Source: Cacajao melanocephalus
Lineage: Eukaryota; Chordata; Mammalia; Primates; Pitheciidae
Length of the DNA stretch: 64,000 nucleotides
NCBI GenBank assembly: GCA_963573385.1
Contig: CAUYLG010061966.1
Span: 58,581 to 122,580 of the forward strand
Direction: 5' to 3'
The notes below the pieces were generated by a model. It saw only the letters and a program-made list of their open reading frames with translations, had not been told where the DNA came from and did not search any database. Positions 36,440 to 50,162 of the stretch are shown piece after piece. Each line of letters opens with the position of its first letter. The stretch's first letter is position 1. Made by a program: the position numbers and the translations under genes.

Positions 36440-37462
36440 AATCAAAATGTTTTACCCCAAAATATATTTCTTTGACATACTGTGGGATGCCTCTTCATAG
36501 AGCCAGCAGGCAGAAGTAATATTGCAGAGCGGTGTTTTGTGAGAGAGATTTGCATCTGCAGAGAATCTGCATTGATGCAGCCAGATCTTCCCTTGTCTAC
36601 ATCTAGGAAAAATTAACCGAGAGTCTGATACCCTGAAGCAACTGAAAGAAACATTTACCATCTATTCTCTCTGAGTACTGCTACCTGTGAGATTTCATCT
36701 ATATAACAAGACCACCTTTGCTGGCCAGGCCTCTTCTCCTCCTCCCATGACCCGTCTTGCTACTATAACCTGATTTACCACCATAACCTGGTTTTGGCCA
36801 TGCTCTTGTTAAAGTAAACTAAATATGTCCTGAGAAGCTAAATATGGCCAGAGAAGGCCTCCGTACTTCTATATTTGAGTCCTTGTGGACGAACTGTAAC
36901 ATAGTTTAATGGGCAGACAAGATTAAAAACCTAAGTTAGGAGTATGAACCTGTAACAGTAGCTGAGTCTTGGTCCATCCAAGTAGCCGTACTTCAACCAC
37001 TCATAGACTGCTAAGTGTTCAAACTGTGTTCATATAAGGTAAATGCTGAGCTGTAACCAGTAGAGCCGTTTCTGTACCTTACTTCTGATTTCTGTACGTC
37101 ACTTCCCTTTTTTTGTCTATAAATTTCTTCTGATCACAACACATCCCTGAAGACTCTCAGAATCTGCTGTAATTCTGGGGGCTGCCCAATTTGCAAATTG
37201 CTCATTGGTCAACTGAACTCCTTTAAATTTATTCAGCTGTTTTTCTTTTACTGCTCTGAACCTCCATTCTTACTGTAACCTTGAGATGGCATATAAGCTT
37301 CTGCACTGCCTTGGGGCATTGGGGTGATTACTCTGTGATTCTCCCCTGTGCACACATTCATAAGTTTGCATGCTTTTTCTCCAGTTAATCTTCCTTTTAT
37401 ACATTGATTTTTCAGCAAACCTTCAGAGGACACAGGGGAAGTTTCCCCTTGGCTCCCACAGC
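36440..37462 (+). mobile_element. Outer ERV-type LTR, split by a second LTR
   Basis: The first part (about 36440-36806) includes AGATTTGCATCTGCAGAGAA near 36547 and CATCTAGGAAAAATTAACCG near 36600. The second part (37253-37462) carries GGCATATAAGCTTCTGC near 37289, TCCAGTTAATCTTCC near 37381, AGCAAACCTTCAGAGG and an end CTCCCACA. The two halves belong together once the inner LTR is removed. Confidence 0.65.
36807..37252 (+). mobile_element. Inner ERV-type LTR nested in another LTR
   Basis: About 446 bases starting TGTTAAAGTAAACTAAATATG, with GTCTATAAATTTCTTCTGATC near 37116 and AACTCCTTTAAATTTATTC near 37214 (polyadenylation region). A perfect 5-base target duplication GCTCT lies at 36802-36806 and 37253-37257. 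The terminal CA has mutated to CT. Confidence 0.75.
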
Positions 37463-38160
<698 letters not shown>

Positions 38161-38174
38161 AAAATCTGTCTTTG

Positions 38175-38435
38175 TAATGATATAATTGGATAAACCAAAC
38201 TTGTAACCATTCCAGAAACATCTCATTTAAATCTCATTTAATTCAGTTTGACCAGCCCGTTATTAATGAGAGAGGAGGAGGGAAAGAACACAGTCAGACA
38301 GACAGTTAGCGTATGTCCTCAGATGATTTCATTCAAACAAAAGAATAGCCTGCAGGCACAGATAAGGGAACTTGGGGCAGCAGCAGCAGCAGGGGGGCTT
38401 GCTTAAGATATGCCCACAGCCACACAGATAAAAAA
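38175..38435. other. Single-copy DNA with short CAG run
   Basis: Nothing assigned except a run of about five CAG/GCA units near 38378-38393. Confidence 0.45.
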
Positions 38436-38447
38436 AAGACTACACAG

Positions 38448-38761
38448 CCGCCAGGAGTGGTGGCTCATGCCTATAATCCTAGCACTTTGGGAGGCCCCCC
38501 CAGCACTCAGGGAGGATCACCTGACATCAGGAGTTCAAGACTAGCCTGACCAACATGGTGAAACCCCATCTCTACTAAAAATACAAAAATTAGCAGGCCG
38601 TGGTGGCACGTACCTGTAATCTCAGCTACTCAGGAAGCTGAGGCAGGAGAATAGCTTGAACCCAGGAGGCGGAGGTTGCAATGAGCCAAGATCACACCAC
38701 TGTACTCCACTCTGGGTGACCAAGAAAGACTCTGTCTCAAAAAAAAAATAAAAATAAAAAT
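38448..38761 (+). mobile_element. Alu (S-like) with C-rich substitution
   Basis: Dimeric Alu with an AATAAAAATA-type tail. Target duplication AAGACTACACAG (38436-38447) and AAGGCTACACAG (38762-38773). Bases near 38494-38512 replace the usual GCTGAGGTGGG with a C-rich stretch, possibly a small gene-conversion or slippage event. Confidence 0.92.
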
Positions 38762-38773
38762 AAGGCTACACAG

Positions 38774-39135
38774 GTGACTTGCCCAGACATGCCCGCAATG
38801 GAAAATTCCATCCCCTTGTACATGTGCAGTAAAGGGAACAAAGCAATATGGAGTTACTGAAGCAAAGGGCTCATATGCTCACTAGGACAGGGTAGAAGTA
38901 CCAGAAATTCACACCTTATGCAAATGAGATGCCCAGCCCTCACTGGTTTCCTATCAAAGCCTTTGCATTCAACTATAAAAATGACAATCCTCTTCCAGGC
39001 ACCTTCTCCATGGTAGAGAGCTTTCTTTTTTCACTTATTAAACTTTCACTCCAACCTCACACTTTGTGTTCATGTTCCTTAATTCTCTTGGTCATGAGAC
39101 AAAGAACTCCAGATCATATCTCACAATGAGAGGAC
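38774..39135 (+). mobile_element. Probable ERV1-type LTR
   Basis: CACTTATTAAACTTTCACTCC near 39036, CACTTTGTGTTCATGTTCC near 39060 and GGTCATGAGACAAAGAACTCC near 39091 resemble the 3' R/U5 region of a class I ERV LTR. Boundaries approximate. Confidence 0.5.
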
Positions 39136-40838
<1,703 letters not shown>

Positions 40839-41642
40839 TATGCTTCTTGTTACAACCAGAGTCTTGAGGACAAGGCCTGAGGATAGGGCTTCGTCAATGA
40901 AGGGCTCAGAGACCACACCTAGAGCTTGGCCAATCAGGGTCTCTGTCAGTTGGCACCCAGTAGAGCTGATGACTGCCCTCAAGGCATGGACAGCCGATGC
41001 CAGTTAATCCAACAACAAAATCTCCCACACTTAGGAATTTCTGCCACCTGGAATGGAAAAGGTCACAAAGAGATGCGTGATTATTCCCACCTCCCTGTGG
41101 TTCTGCAGCGTAGACAGGTAGACGCAGTCAAGAGATGACATTTTCCAGTCAGGGAGAACCAGGAACAGGATAAAAAGAAAAGAAAGCAGGAGGGTAAGCT
41201 GGGAGGGCCTGTGAGGAGAACATTAAGTTGTCAGTAGGAATGATGGGAGCCTGTCGGTGTCAACCACTCAGTCACCTTCTCTGTTATGAAAACTGATCCC
41301 AGGGGACCCGTAAAGCTTTCAAAGCAGAATTCCCCTCTCCTCCTAACTCAGCAAAATGATTCCAGGGGAGGAACATCCCAGGAGGCCAAAAATATTGACT
41401 GACATCCTGCCTCCCTACTCCTCTGAGTTTTGACTGCCCTCAAGGGGAAGACTTTGGTGTGGCTTGTCCCCCATTCTGCCCTGAGGCAACTGACCATCTC
41501 TGCGCTGCAGAAACCCAATGGATCCAGCCTGGGCAGCAGGTGCCACACACTCCAAAATGAGAACTCTTAAGAGAAATAATTTCCTTCCTGAACCAAGTGG
41601 GGACCTGAAATGTTCAGACATGAAAGAGTGAAGCAATACAGA
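40839..41642. other. Single-copy DNA
   Basis: No recognised repeat. Overlapping short frames near 41348-41636 have no domains. Confidence 0.4.
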
Positions 41643-41840
41643 TGTATTAGTCCATTTTCATGCTGCTAATAAAGATATACCTGAGACTGGGCAATTTACA
41701 AAAGAAAGAGGTTTAATGGACTTACAGTTCTACATGGCTGGGGAGGCCTCACAATCACGGTGGGTGGAAGGTGAAAGGCACGTCTTACATGGCGGCAGAC
41801 AAGAGAAGAGAGTTTGTACAGGGAAACTCCGCCCCCTACT
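41643..41840 (-). mobile_element. MST/THE1-type LTR, truncated
   Basis: Starts TGTATTAGTCCATTTTCATG and follows the antisense MST/THE1 LTR for about 195 bases, then breaks off at CTCCGCCCCCTAC against an antisense Alu fragment. The remaining half of the LTR is not found downstream. Confidence 0.85.
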
Positions 41841-41898
41841 TTTTTTTTTTTTTTTTTGAGACAGAGTCTCACTCTGTTGCCCAGCCTGGAGTGCAGTG
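41841..41898 (-). mobile_element. Alu 3' fragment
   Basis: A T run and about 40 bases of antisense Alu (GAGTCTCACTCTGTTGCCC, GGAGTGCAGTGG) stop abruptly and are followed by a GGGGAGGGTTGGGG-type unrelated sequence. Confidence 0.85.
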
Positions 41899-42300
41899 GG
41901 GAGTAGTGGGGGGAGGGTTGGGGACCCGTGCTGTAGATGATTAGGAAAGACTAAAAGACACCAGAGATAAGACCCCCCCTGGAATCCATTCCTTCTCCTG
42001 AGGGAATGTTAAAGCAATCTTCCTTAGGATGCAGCAAACTATAACCAAATTACTGTAACATATGTATTGGCCTGGGGTGGAAATATGCTGCAACTCTTAA
42101 ATTTCTCTGCTTTCCACCTGTATAAGTGAAAACTTTACTTTCTTTGCTTTGGGAAGTTAACTTTCCTGCACTGACCTCATTCTTTTTCAGTCTATGTTAC
42201 CTGGGTAGTTATGTTCAAGCTTTGCTCTCAAATAAGCTCTCTACTTAATCATATTTTCTGAATCTGATTATTTAAGGTTGACACAAGCAATTTTTCAGAG
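41899..42300 (+). mobile_element. Possible ERV-type LTR fragment
   Basis: CTCAAATAAGCTCTCTACTT near 42228 resembles an LTR polyadenylation region, and ATTTAAGGTTGACAC follows. Family and limits are uncertain. Confidence 0.4.
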
Positions 42301-42858
42301 TCACACAGGTGGTAAAATTTATGTAGATTCTTATTACCCAAAAAGAGAAATAATCAGAAGTATGATATTTTAACGTAATGTGGGGAAACTAGACCTTTTC
42401 TTTAACCCCACTCTCTGTGTAATGTTCAACACACGTTTTGGGGGTAAATTTGTGAATAGGGGTTGGGAGGTTATAATCTATACATCCACCTCCCACCTCA
42501 TTTAATCTGAGTCCTTTGATAACTGATGTCATGCAATTAATAATTTTGCTGTCCCTTTTAATCTACATGTCCCTTTCAGTCTATATGCCTTTCTCATGAG
42601 TTTCCCCAGGGAGGAAGGATGGGGGTAAAGAACCCTTCCCTGCCAAATCCACTGTAAAGGACTCTGCACCCAGCCAGTGAACTTCCCAACCATGTGGTGT
42701 CAGCTGCTGGCTTCTACACTGTTGATGGGAACTTTAAAATATAGATTAGCTTACCTTCATGACCAGCCACCTGTTTCACTGCCAACACCACTGGAAGCTC
42801 CTCAGAGAGGGACCTGCATCCTTCCCTGCCCTGGGGGTAGGCTGACCTCTATCCCAGT
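42301..42858. other. Single-copy DNA
   Basis: No recognised repeat or gene. Confidence 0.4.
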
Positions 42859-42863
42859 AGACC

Positions 42864-43574
42864 TGTATTAGTCCATTTTCACACTGCTGATAAAGACATA
42901 CCCAAGACTGACCAATTTACAAAAGAAAAAGGTTTAATGGACTCACAGTTTCGCATAGCTGGGGAGGCCTCACAATCGTGGTAGAGGGTGAAAGGCACAT
43001 CTCCCATGATGGCAGACAAGAGAAAAGAGCTTGTGTAGGGAAACTCCCCTTTATAAAACCATCAGATCTCATGAGACTTATTCACTATCGTGAGAATAGC
43101 ACAAGAAAGACCCGCCCCCTATGATTCAATTATTTCCCACTGGGTCCTTTCCACAACACATGGCAACTGCAGGAGCGACAATTCAAGGTGAAATTTGGGT
43201 GGTGGTATGGTTTGGCTATGTCCTCACCCAAATCTCATCTTAAATTGTACTCGCAAAAATTCCCACGTTGCGGGAGGTACCCAGTGGGAGAGAATTTAAT
43301 CATGGGGGTGGTTTCCCCATACTGTTCTCATGGTAGTGAATAAGTCTCACGAGATCTGATGGTTTTATCAGGGGTTTCCACTTTGCATCTTCATTTTCTC
43401 TTGTGTCTGCCATGTAAGAAGTGCCTTTCACCTCCTGCCATGATTCTGAGGCCTCCCCAGCTATGTGGAACTGTAATTCCAACTAAACTTCCTTTTCTTC
43501 CCAGTCTCGGGTATGTCTTTATCAGCAGCATGAAGACAAACTAATACAAGTGGGGACACAGCCAAACCATATCA
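42864..43574 (-). mobile_element. Outer MST/THE1-type solo LTR, split
   Basis: Antisense solo LTR starting TGTATTAGTCCATTTTCACA and ending CAAACCATATCA. A perfect 5-base target duplication AGACC lies at 42859-42863 and 43575-43579. It is interrupted after 43202 by a second LTR of the same type in the opposite orientation; the last roughly 25 bases are at 43549-43574. Confidence 0.92.
43203..43548 (+). mobile_element. Inner MST/THE1-type solo LTR, opposite orientation
   Basis: Runs TGGTATGGTTTGGCTATGTC to ACTAATACA, about 346 bases. Target duplication GGTGG (43198-43202) against AGTGG (43549-43553), one transition. With the outer LTR it forms an imperfect inverted repeat of roughly 340-base arms with almost no spacer. 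Confidence 0.92.
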
Positions 43575-43579
43575 AGACC

Positions 43580-44053
43580 CTAGCAGTCTCTCAGTTGTCT
43601 CAAGAACCGCTTGGTTTATGACAGTGAAACTGAGTGCACCTTCCCTCATCAAAGTGCAGTAAGTACAAACCTCTGTGCAGGTGCCGATTAGAAAGAAATT
43701 AGATCCACGGTTGAAACAGACAGACACAAAACCTCAACTCTGGTTCTTGAAATTCTGCAGCCCAGAAAAGGACAATACCCTCAAGCAAGTAAATCAGAAT
43801 GATATAGTCTTATCCCTTAGGCCCTCCCAAAAATCATCTCACATTTGGAAGCGCATTGATCACCAGCTGCCTTTACACCTCATCTAGCATCTGCCAAGTT
43901 TCTGGCTGCACAAATTCCCTGCGGAAGCGTCCTGGAGTTAGGCCTCCTCACAAGGTGCCTTTCCTCAGCAAGATCGGGGGCCGAATGTAAATGAGGTCTC
44001 TGGATCACAGACAAATACAAATCAATCTGAACTCTGGTTGTACTAATAAATAG
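43580..44053. other. Single-copy DNA
   Basis: No recognised repeat or gene. Confidence 0.4.
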
Positions 44054-44068
44054 AAATGTTAATTATAT

Positions 44069-44376
44069 ATTTATTTTTAAATGTATTTATTTTGAGATGG
44101 AGTCTCTCTCTGTTGCCCAGGCTGGAAGTACAGTGGCATCATCTCGGTTCACTGCAACCTCCACCTCCCAGGTTCAAGCGATTCTCCTGCCTTACCTCCT
44201 GAGTAGCTGAGATTACAGGCACCCACCACCACACCCAGCTAATTTTCTGTGTGTTTTGTAGAGATGGGATTTCACCATGTTTCCAGCCTGGTCTTGAACA
44301 CTCGACCTTCAGTAACCCACCTGCCTTGGCCTCCCAAAGTGCTGAGATTACAGGCGTGAACTTCCGCAGCTGGCCC
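44069..44376 (-). mobile_element. Alu (S-like)
   Basis: Antisense Alu with a TTTATTTTTAAATGTATTT head. Target duplication AAATGTTAATTATAT (44054-44068) and GAATGTTAATTACAT (44379-44393). Confidence 0.92.
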
Positions 44377-44393
44377 AGGAATGTTAATTACAT

Positions 44394-46535
44394 TAGCTCC
44401 TCCTTAACTATAAAGTCCCTGAAGATGGGAACAGATCCACCTTGCTCACCATTATGTCAACAGCACTTCTGGATGTGCCCAGCATACCACTAGCAATTAG
44501 TAGGAATTTGTTAAATAAATAAAATAATGAAGGAATGAATACATCCCGCCTCATTAGGCTTTTGTGAATATCAAATAAGATCATGTATAACTTATAAACT
44601 ACACTTCTCTGCAAATAACAGCTAAATATAATTTAACAATTATTGTTACTCTCAGAGGTCTCTACTGAAGCCATGGTTTATCACCACAATTAAAACGAAC
44701 CATATTTATAACAGAAATCATTCCCTGGAAAGAGCATATTTTTCTCAAATGATAAAAATTGAAGAAATTTATTTTGAAAGGTTCAATATTTAAGTTACTT
44801 GCATACAGTAATAAACACATGTTATATTAAAGACATAAATACCATGTACAAAAAATTAGCATTAAAATTAAAAGCATTTTCAATCTTTAGATTCAATACA
44901 GAGAAATAAAGATGATAAATGTCATAAATAAAAAACTGGCCGCAATTCTTCTCTCCTAAATAAACACATTCATAAACACACCACACACAAGTCAAAGTAA
45001 GAAAGTCTGTAAGCCATGGTTACATGCTACAAGCTGGGAAGCTAAATTGTTCTTTCAGAATGAAGAGACAAAATACTAGAAGCAGCAAATAATGGCTACA
45101 ATTAGCCATCTCTTAGGAATGCAAACGGGTTACGGGGGAGGGAAAGAAAAGGAATTAGCCATGTCCAGGAACCTCCCCAGAAACAAGCCATTCTACAGTG
45201 TGATGCAGAGAAAATTTACTGCTAACCTGTGGTGTGCACAGTAGCCAATGTAAAACATAACTAAAGTAAATGTAGCTGTCATCATAACAATGACACACAG
45301 GAATTGAGGGACCCTGAAACCATAGGTTTCTCGAAGTTGTAAGAAATGTTATCATAAAAAGGAGTGTTGGGGCTTGGAATTTGTCAGCATTCATGCTGCA
45401 CAGTTTCAGAAAGGAAAACTTTGGGCCTGATGGTCATTAGGTAGGTGGAGCTATCATACAGCAGAGAAAGAAAACCCCAAGCAGCCATCAGAATCCTCCA
45501 CTAAAACATGCACTGATTCCACACTCAGCAAGTAACTCTCTTGTGGCTGTTTCCTTCACCGGGTTCCCTGATACTGGGAGAGTTCCCTACATCTTTCTTC
45601 CTTCATGTGATGAAGGGTCTTTTCCTAGGGCTGATGCTACTTATGTAGCAGGCGATATTATCTCATTCGCACTCTCCTTCCTGACAAAGCATGTGGCCAG
45701 CATCTGGAAACCAAGGAACAGAGAGGCCACTTGTGGACATACAGCCAGACACTCAAGAGCAACTCATGCCTCTTTCTTTTACCTTCCAGAAAGAGAACGT
45801 CCCCTCTCCACATTCATTCTGCCTCAGCTGGTCTAGGACTAAGATCTGCAATTGTTCCCAGATCAAAGGGGTTGGCTGCTGTGGGCTCAGGACGGGGAGG
45901 CTGTGTGTGTGTTTTCCCCACTTCTAAGCACTTGCCAATGCTCTGACAAACGCTCTATTCTGCCTCCTCCCTTAGCAGCCCAGCCTTGCTGAGATCACAG
46001 GCAGAAGGCAGGTTCTATTTTGAGCAAATGTAGATTTCTCTCTGCTAAACAATTATTTAAGAGGTATTTTCCTTTAATTACAAACATTTCTGACTTCTGG
46101 CGTATATTCTTTAAACCATAGCAGTAGGCATTTTCAAGTTGTAGGCCATCCACAACTTACACAGATTGAGTTCTCAAACTTTGGGATTAAGTTATTTGAA
46201 ATTCCTCATCGGAATTTAATTTTGACCAATAAATAAAGATAAATGAGAGAAAAGCACCTTGTAACTTCAGAGCTGTCCAACAGAGAAAGGACTCTGTCTT
46301 CAGAGGCAAAGAACTTCCTGTCACCAGCAGAATGAGCAACTGCTCAGCAATGGGGTGCCCAGATTCCTGCAGTGGTATTAGCAGAACTTGAAACAAGGCA
46401 GGACAGAAGAGATGGCACCTGTATACATGCAAACCCTTGCAGAAAGAAACGTTTTAAGTCCTTCTTTCTTACGGGGACTCCTAGAAAAACAGCATCCTTT
46501 CCTCTTTATTCTCCTGAGGGAAGAAGCCTTATTAA
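44394..46535. other. Single-copy DNA
   Basis: More than 2 kb with no repeat I can name and no convincing exon. Overlapping frames of 71-97 codons at 45543-45946 in three phases show no domain. A CA-rich CACACCACACAC segment lies near 44978. Confidence 0.4.
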
Positions 46536-46546
46536 AACAAAATCCA

Positions 46547-48831
46547 TATGCAAATCAATAAACATAATCCATCGCATCAACAGAACCAATGACCAAAACC
46601 ACATGATTATCTCAAGAGATGCAGAAAAGGCCTTCAACAAAATTCAACAGCCCTTCATGCTAAAAACTCTCAATAAACTAGGTATTGATGGAGCGAATCT
46701 CAAAATAATAAGAGCTATTTATGACAAACCCACAGCCAATATCATACTGAACAGGCAAAAACTAGAAGCATTACCTTTGAAAACTGGCACAAGACAAGGA
46801 TGCCCTCTCACCACTCCTATTCAACATAGTATTGGAAAGTTCTGGCCAGGGCAATCGGGAAAGAGAAAGAAATAAAGCATATTCAATTAGGAAAAGAGGA
46901 AGTCAAATTGTCTCTGTTTGCAGATAACATGATTGTATATTTAGAAAACCCCATTGTCTCAACCCAAAATCTCCTTAAGCTGATAAGCAACTTCAGCAGT
47001 CTCAGGATACAAAATCAATGTGCAAAAATCACAAGCATTCGTATATACCGCTAATAGACAAAGAGCCAAATCATGAGTGAACTCCCATTCACAATTGCTA
47101 CAAAGAGAATAAAATACCTAAGATTACAACTTACAAGGGATGTCAAGGACCTCTACAAGGAGAACTACAAACCACTACTCAAGGAAATCAGAGAGGACAC
47201 AAATAAATGGAAAAATATTCCACGCTCAGGGATGGGAAGAATCAATACTGTGAAAATGGCCACACTGCCCAAAGAAATTTATAGATTCAATGCTACCTCC
47301 ATCAAGCTACAATTGACTTTCTTCACTGAATTAGAAAAAAACTACTTTAAATTTCATATGGAACCAAAAAAAAAGTTAATATAGCCAAGACAATCGTAAG
47401 CAAAAAGAACAAAGCTGGAGGCATCATGCTACCTGACTTCAAACTATACTACAAGGCTACCGTAACCAAAACAGCATGGTGCTGGTACCAGAACAGAGAT
47501 GTAGACCAATGGAACAGAACAGAGGCCTCATATAAATAACACCACACATCTACAACCATCTGATCTTTGACAAACTTGTCACAAATATGCAATGGGAAAA
47601 AGATTCCCTATTTAATAAGCAGTGTTGGGAAAACTGTCTAGTCATATGCAGAAAACAGAAACTGTATCCCTTCCATAACTCAAAATGTATTAAAGACTTA
47701 AATCTAAGACCTAAAACCATAAAAATTCTAGAAGAAAACCTAGGCAATACCATTCAGGACAAAGGCATGGGCAAAGACTTCATGACTAAAACACTAAAAG
47801 CAATGGCAACAAAAGCCAAAATTGACAAATGGGACCTAATTAAACTAAAGAGCTTCTGCACAGCAAAAGAAACTATCATTAGAGTAAACAGGCAACCTAC
47901 AGAATGGGAGAAAAATTTTGCAATCTATCCATCTGACAAAGGGCTAATATCCAGAATCTACAAAGAAGTTATACAAATTTACAAGAAAAAAAAAACATCA
48001 AAAAGTGAGTGAAGGATATGAACAGACACTTCTCACAAGAAGACATGTACGCAGCCAACAAACATATGAAACAAAGCTCATCATCACTGGTCATTAGAGA
48101 AATGCAAATCAAAACCACATTGAGATACCAACTCACGCCAGTTAGAATGGCGATCATTTAAAAAGTCAGGAAACAACAGATGCTGGAGAGGATGTGGAGA
48201 AATAGGAACACTTTTACACTGTTGGTAGGAGTGTAAATTACTTCAACCATTGTAGAAGACAGTGATTCCTCAAGGATCTAGAACCAGAAATACCATTTGA
48301 TGCAGCAATCCCATTACTGGGCTTACACCCAAAGGATTATAAATCATTCTACTATAAAGACACATGCACACGTATGTTTATTGTAGCACTGTTCCCAATA
48401 GCTGACTTGGAACCAACCCAAAAGCCCATCAAGGACAGACTGGATAAAGAAAATGTGGCACATATACACCAAGGAACACTATGCAGCCATAAAAAAGGAT
48501 GAGTTTATGTCCTTTGCAGGGACATGGATGAAGCTGGAAACCATTATTCTCAGAAAACTAGTGCAAGAACAGAAAACCAAACACCACACATTCTCACTCA
48601 TAAGTGGGAGCTGAACAATGAGAACACATGGACATAGGGAGGGGAACATCACACACTGGGGCCTATTGGGGGATAGGAAGCTAGGGGAGGGATAGCATTA
48701 GGAGCAATTCCTAATGTAGATGATGGGTTGATGGGTGCAGCAAACCACCATGGCACATGTATGCCTGTGTAACAAACCTGCACATTCTGTACATGTATCT
48801 CAGAACTTAAAGGATAATACTAAAAAACAAC
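46547..48831 (+). mobile_element. 5'-truncated primate L1
   Basis: Sense-strand L1 covering the second half of ORF2 and the 3' UTR, about 2.3 kb, ending in a CAACAACAAAAT-type tail. Target duplication AACAAAATCCA at 46536-46546 and 48832-48842. The 3' UTR G-rich segment (48640-48700) and ATGGCACATGTATGCC near 48749 are intact landmarks. Most likely an L1PA/L1PB-age copy; subfamily not determined. Confidence 0.93.
46560..48640 (+). pseudogene. L1 ORF2 remnant, frameshifted
   Basis: Partial ORF2 (reverse transcriptase and C-terminal segment). The frame entering at 46547 shifts near 46800-46806, where a CTCTCTC-type run is two bases short, and ends at 46875. Further pieces lie at 47073-47384 and 47587-48012 in other frames. 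The catalytic metal-binding pair normally FADD reads FADN at 46917-46928, a GAC to AAC change. The endonuclease domain is absent through 5' truncation. It cannot make active protein. Confidence 0.88.
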
Positions 48832-48842
48832 AACAAAATCCA

Positions 48843-49245
48843 AACCTTCGAAGTTAGCATTTAGGAAAAAAATTAAAACTCACTATGGAGAGGGGAAACT
48901 GACCTATGGGACTGATCCTAATTTCTGAGTCCTCTTCCTTCATGACCTCAGCCACCGGCAGAAGCAGGCTGCTCCCTAGAGGGCTATTTCCCCACAACTG
49001 GCTGGATTAGCCTGCCATGGTCACACTCTACAAGCTGAGATAAGCTGGACCATTCAAAGAGAATACAGATGGCATGGGACCTGCCCAGTTTCCCAAGTGC
49101 AGGTTTTTTATTCTGCCACATTTAATCTCCCCTAGGTCTAGCAAGTCTTTTCCTAGTCTACCTACTAGAATAGCCATGAAGCGCACAGCTTTGGGCTCCC
49201 CTAGATATCCCCCTCCCTTGCCGGGTGTGTATCTGCCCTTGATGC
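48843..49245. other. Single-copy DNA
   Basis: No recognised repeat or gene. Confidence 0.4.
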
Positions 49246-49607
49246 TCATTAGTTTGTTAGGGCTCCCATAATAAAGTACCACAGACTGGGTGGCTTGAAA
49301 ATTGAAATGTTTTTCTCACAGTTTTGCAGACTGGAAATCTGAGATCAAGGTATCATCAAGGTTGGTTCCTTCTGAAAACCATGAGAAAAGAATCTGTTCC
49401 AGGCCTTGGCTTGTAGATGCCATCTTCTCCCTGTGTCTTGACATCATGTTCCCTCTGTACATGTCTGCATCCAAATTTCCTCTCTTTATACAGACATTAG
49501 TCATATTAGGTTAGGATCTACTCTAATGACTTCATTTTAACTTAATTATCTTTGTAAAGGCTCTATCTCTAGATACAGTCACATTTTGAAGGAGGGTTAA
49601 GACTTTT
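49246..49607 (-). mobile_element. MLT1-type LTR, first part
   Basis: ATTAGTTTGTTAGGGCTCCCA, AGTACCACAGACTGGGTGGC, AATTTCCTCTCTTTATACAG and CTAATGACTTCATTTTAAC are antisense MLT1 landmarks. The LTR is cut near 49607 and finishes at 50116-50162. Confidence 0.85.
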
Positions 49608-50115
49608 TGTCTTAGCCTATTCTCTGTTGCTGTAACAAAGAACTTAAACAAATTTACAAAAAAAAAAAATTGTTTATTGCAATTTACTGCTGTAAAAGAA
49701 TGGACTAAGCAATTTAAAAAGAATTCCTGGTAATTTAAAAAGAAAAGAGGTTTATTTTGGATAATGGTTCTGGAGGCTGGTAAGTCCAAGATCAGGCAGC
49801 TGCCTCTAGTTGGTTTCTGGCGAGGGCCTTGTGCTCTCCAGAAATGTGTCACAGAAGCAGAACAGGAATCAGGCACATGCCTCAAAGGGCAAAACATGAG
49901 AGGCAGCTTTATAAAAACCCACTCTCACAGTAACTAATCCAGCCCTTCAAAGCAAGAACACACTCACTCCCACAAGCATTAACCAAGTCCCACAAGAGTG
50001 GTATTCATCCCTCTTATCAACCTCATCACCTCAAAAAGGCCCCGTCTCCCAGTGCCACACCAGGGACCAAATTTATAACACATGTGATTCTGAAAGATAC
50101 ACTCATACCATAGCA
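49608..50115 (-). mobile_element. MaLR-type LTR nested in MLT1-type LTR
   Basis: About 508 bases from TGTCTTAGCCTATTCTCTGT to CATACCATAGCA, with GGTTCTGGAGGCTGGTAAGTC near 49766. GACTTT at 49601-49606 and 50116-50121 is the probable target duplication, one T out of register. It interrupts the surrounding LTR, whose end resumes directly after. Confidence 0.82.
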
Positions 50116-50162
50116 GACTTTGGCACATGAATTTAGAAGAGGCATACTTCAACCCATAACAA
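50116..50162 (-). mobile_element. MLT1-type LTR, second part
   Basis: GACTTTGGCACATGAATTTAG and CTTCAACCCATAACA are the terminal bases of the LTR begun at 49246. Confidence 0.78.

Noticed and set aside
38378..38393. CAG repeat as a possible disease-type expansion
   Set aside because: Only about five units and not in a coding frame.
46372..46875. 167-codon frame as an intact gene
   Set aside because: Its first third is unique DNA and the rest is truncated L1 ORF2 ending in a frameshift.
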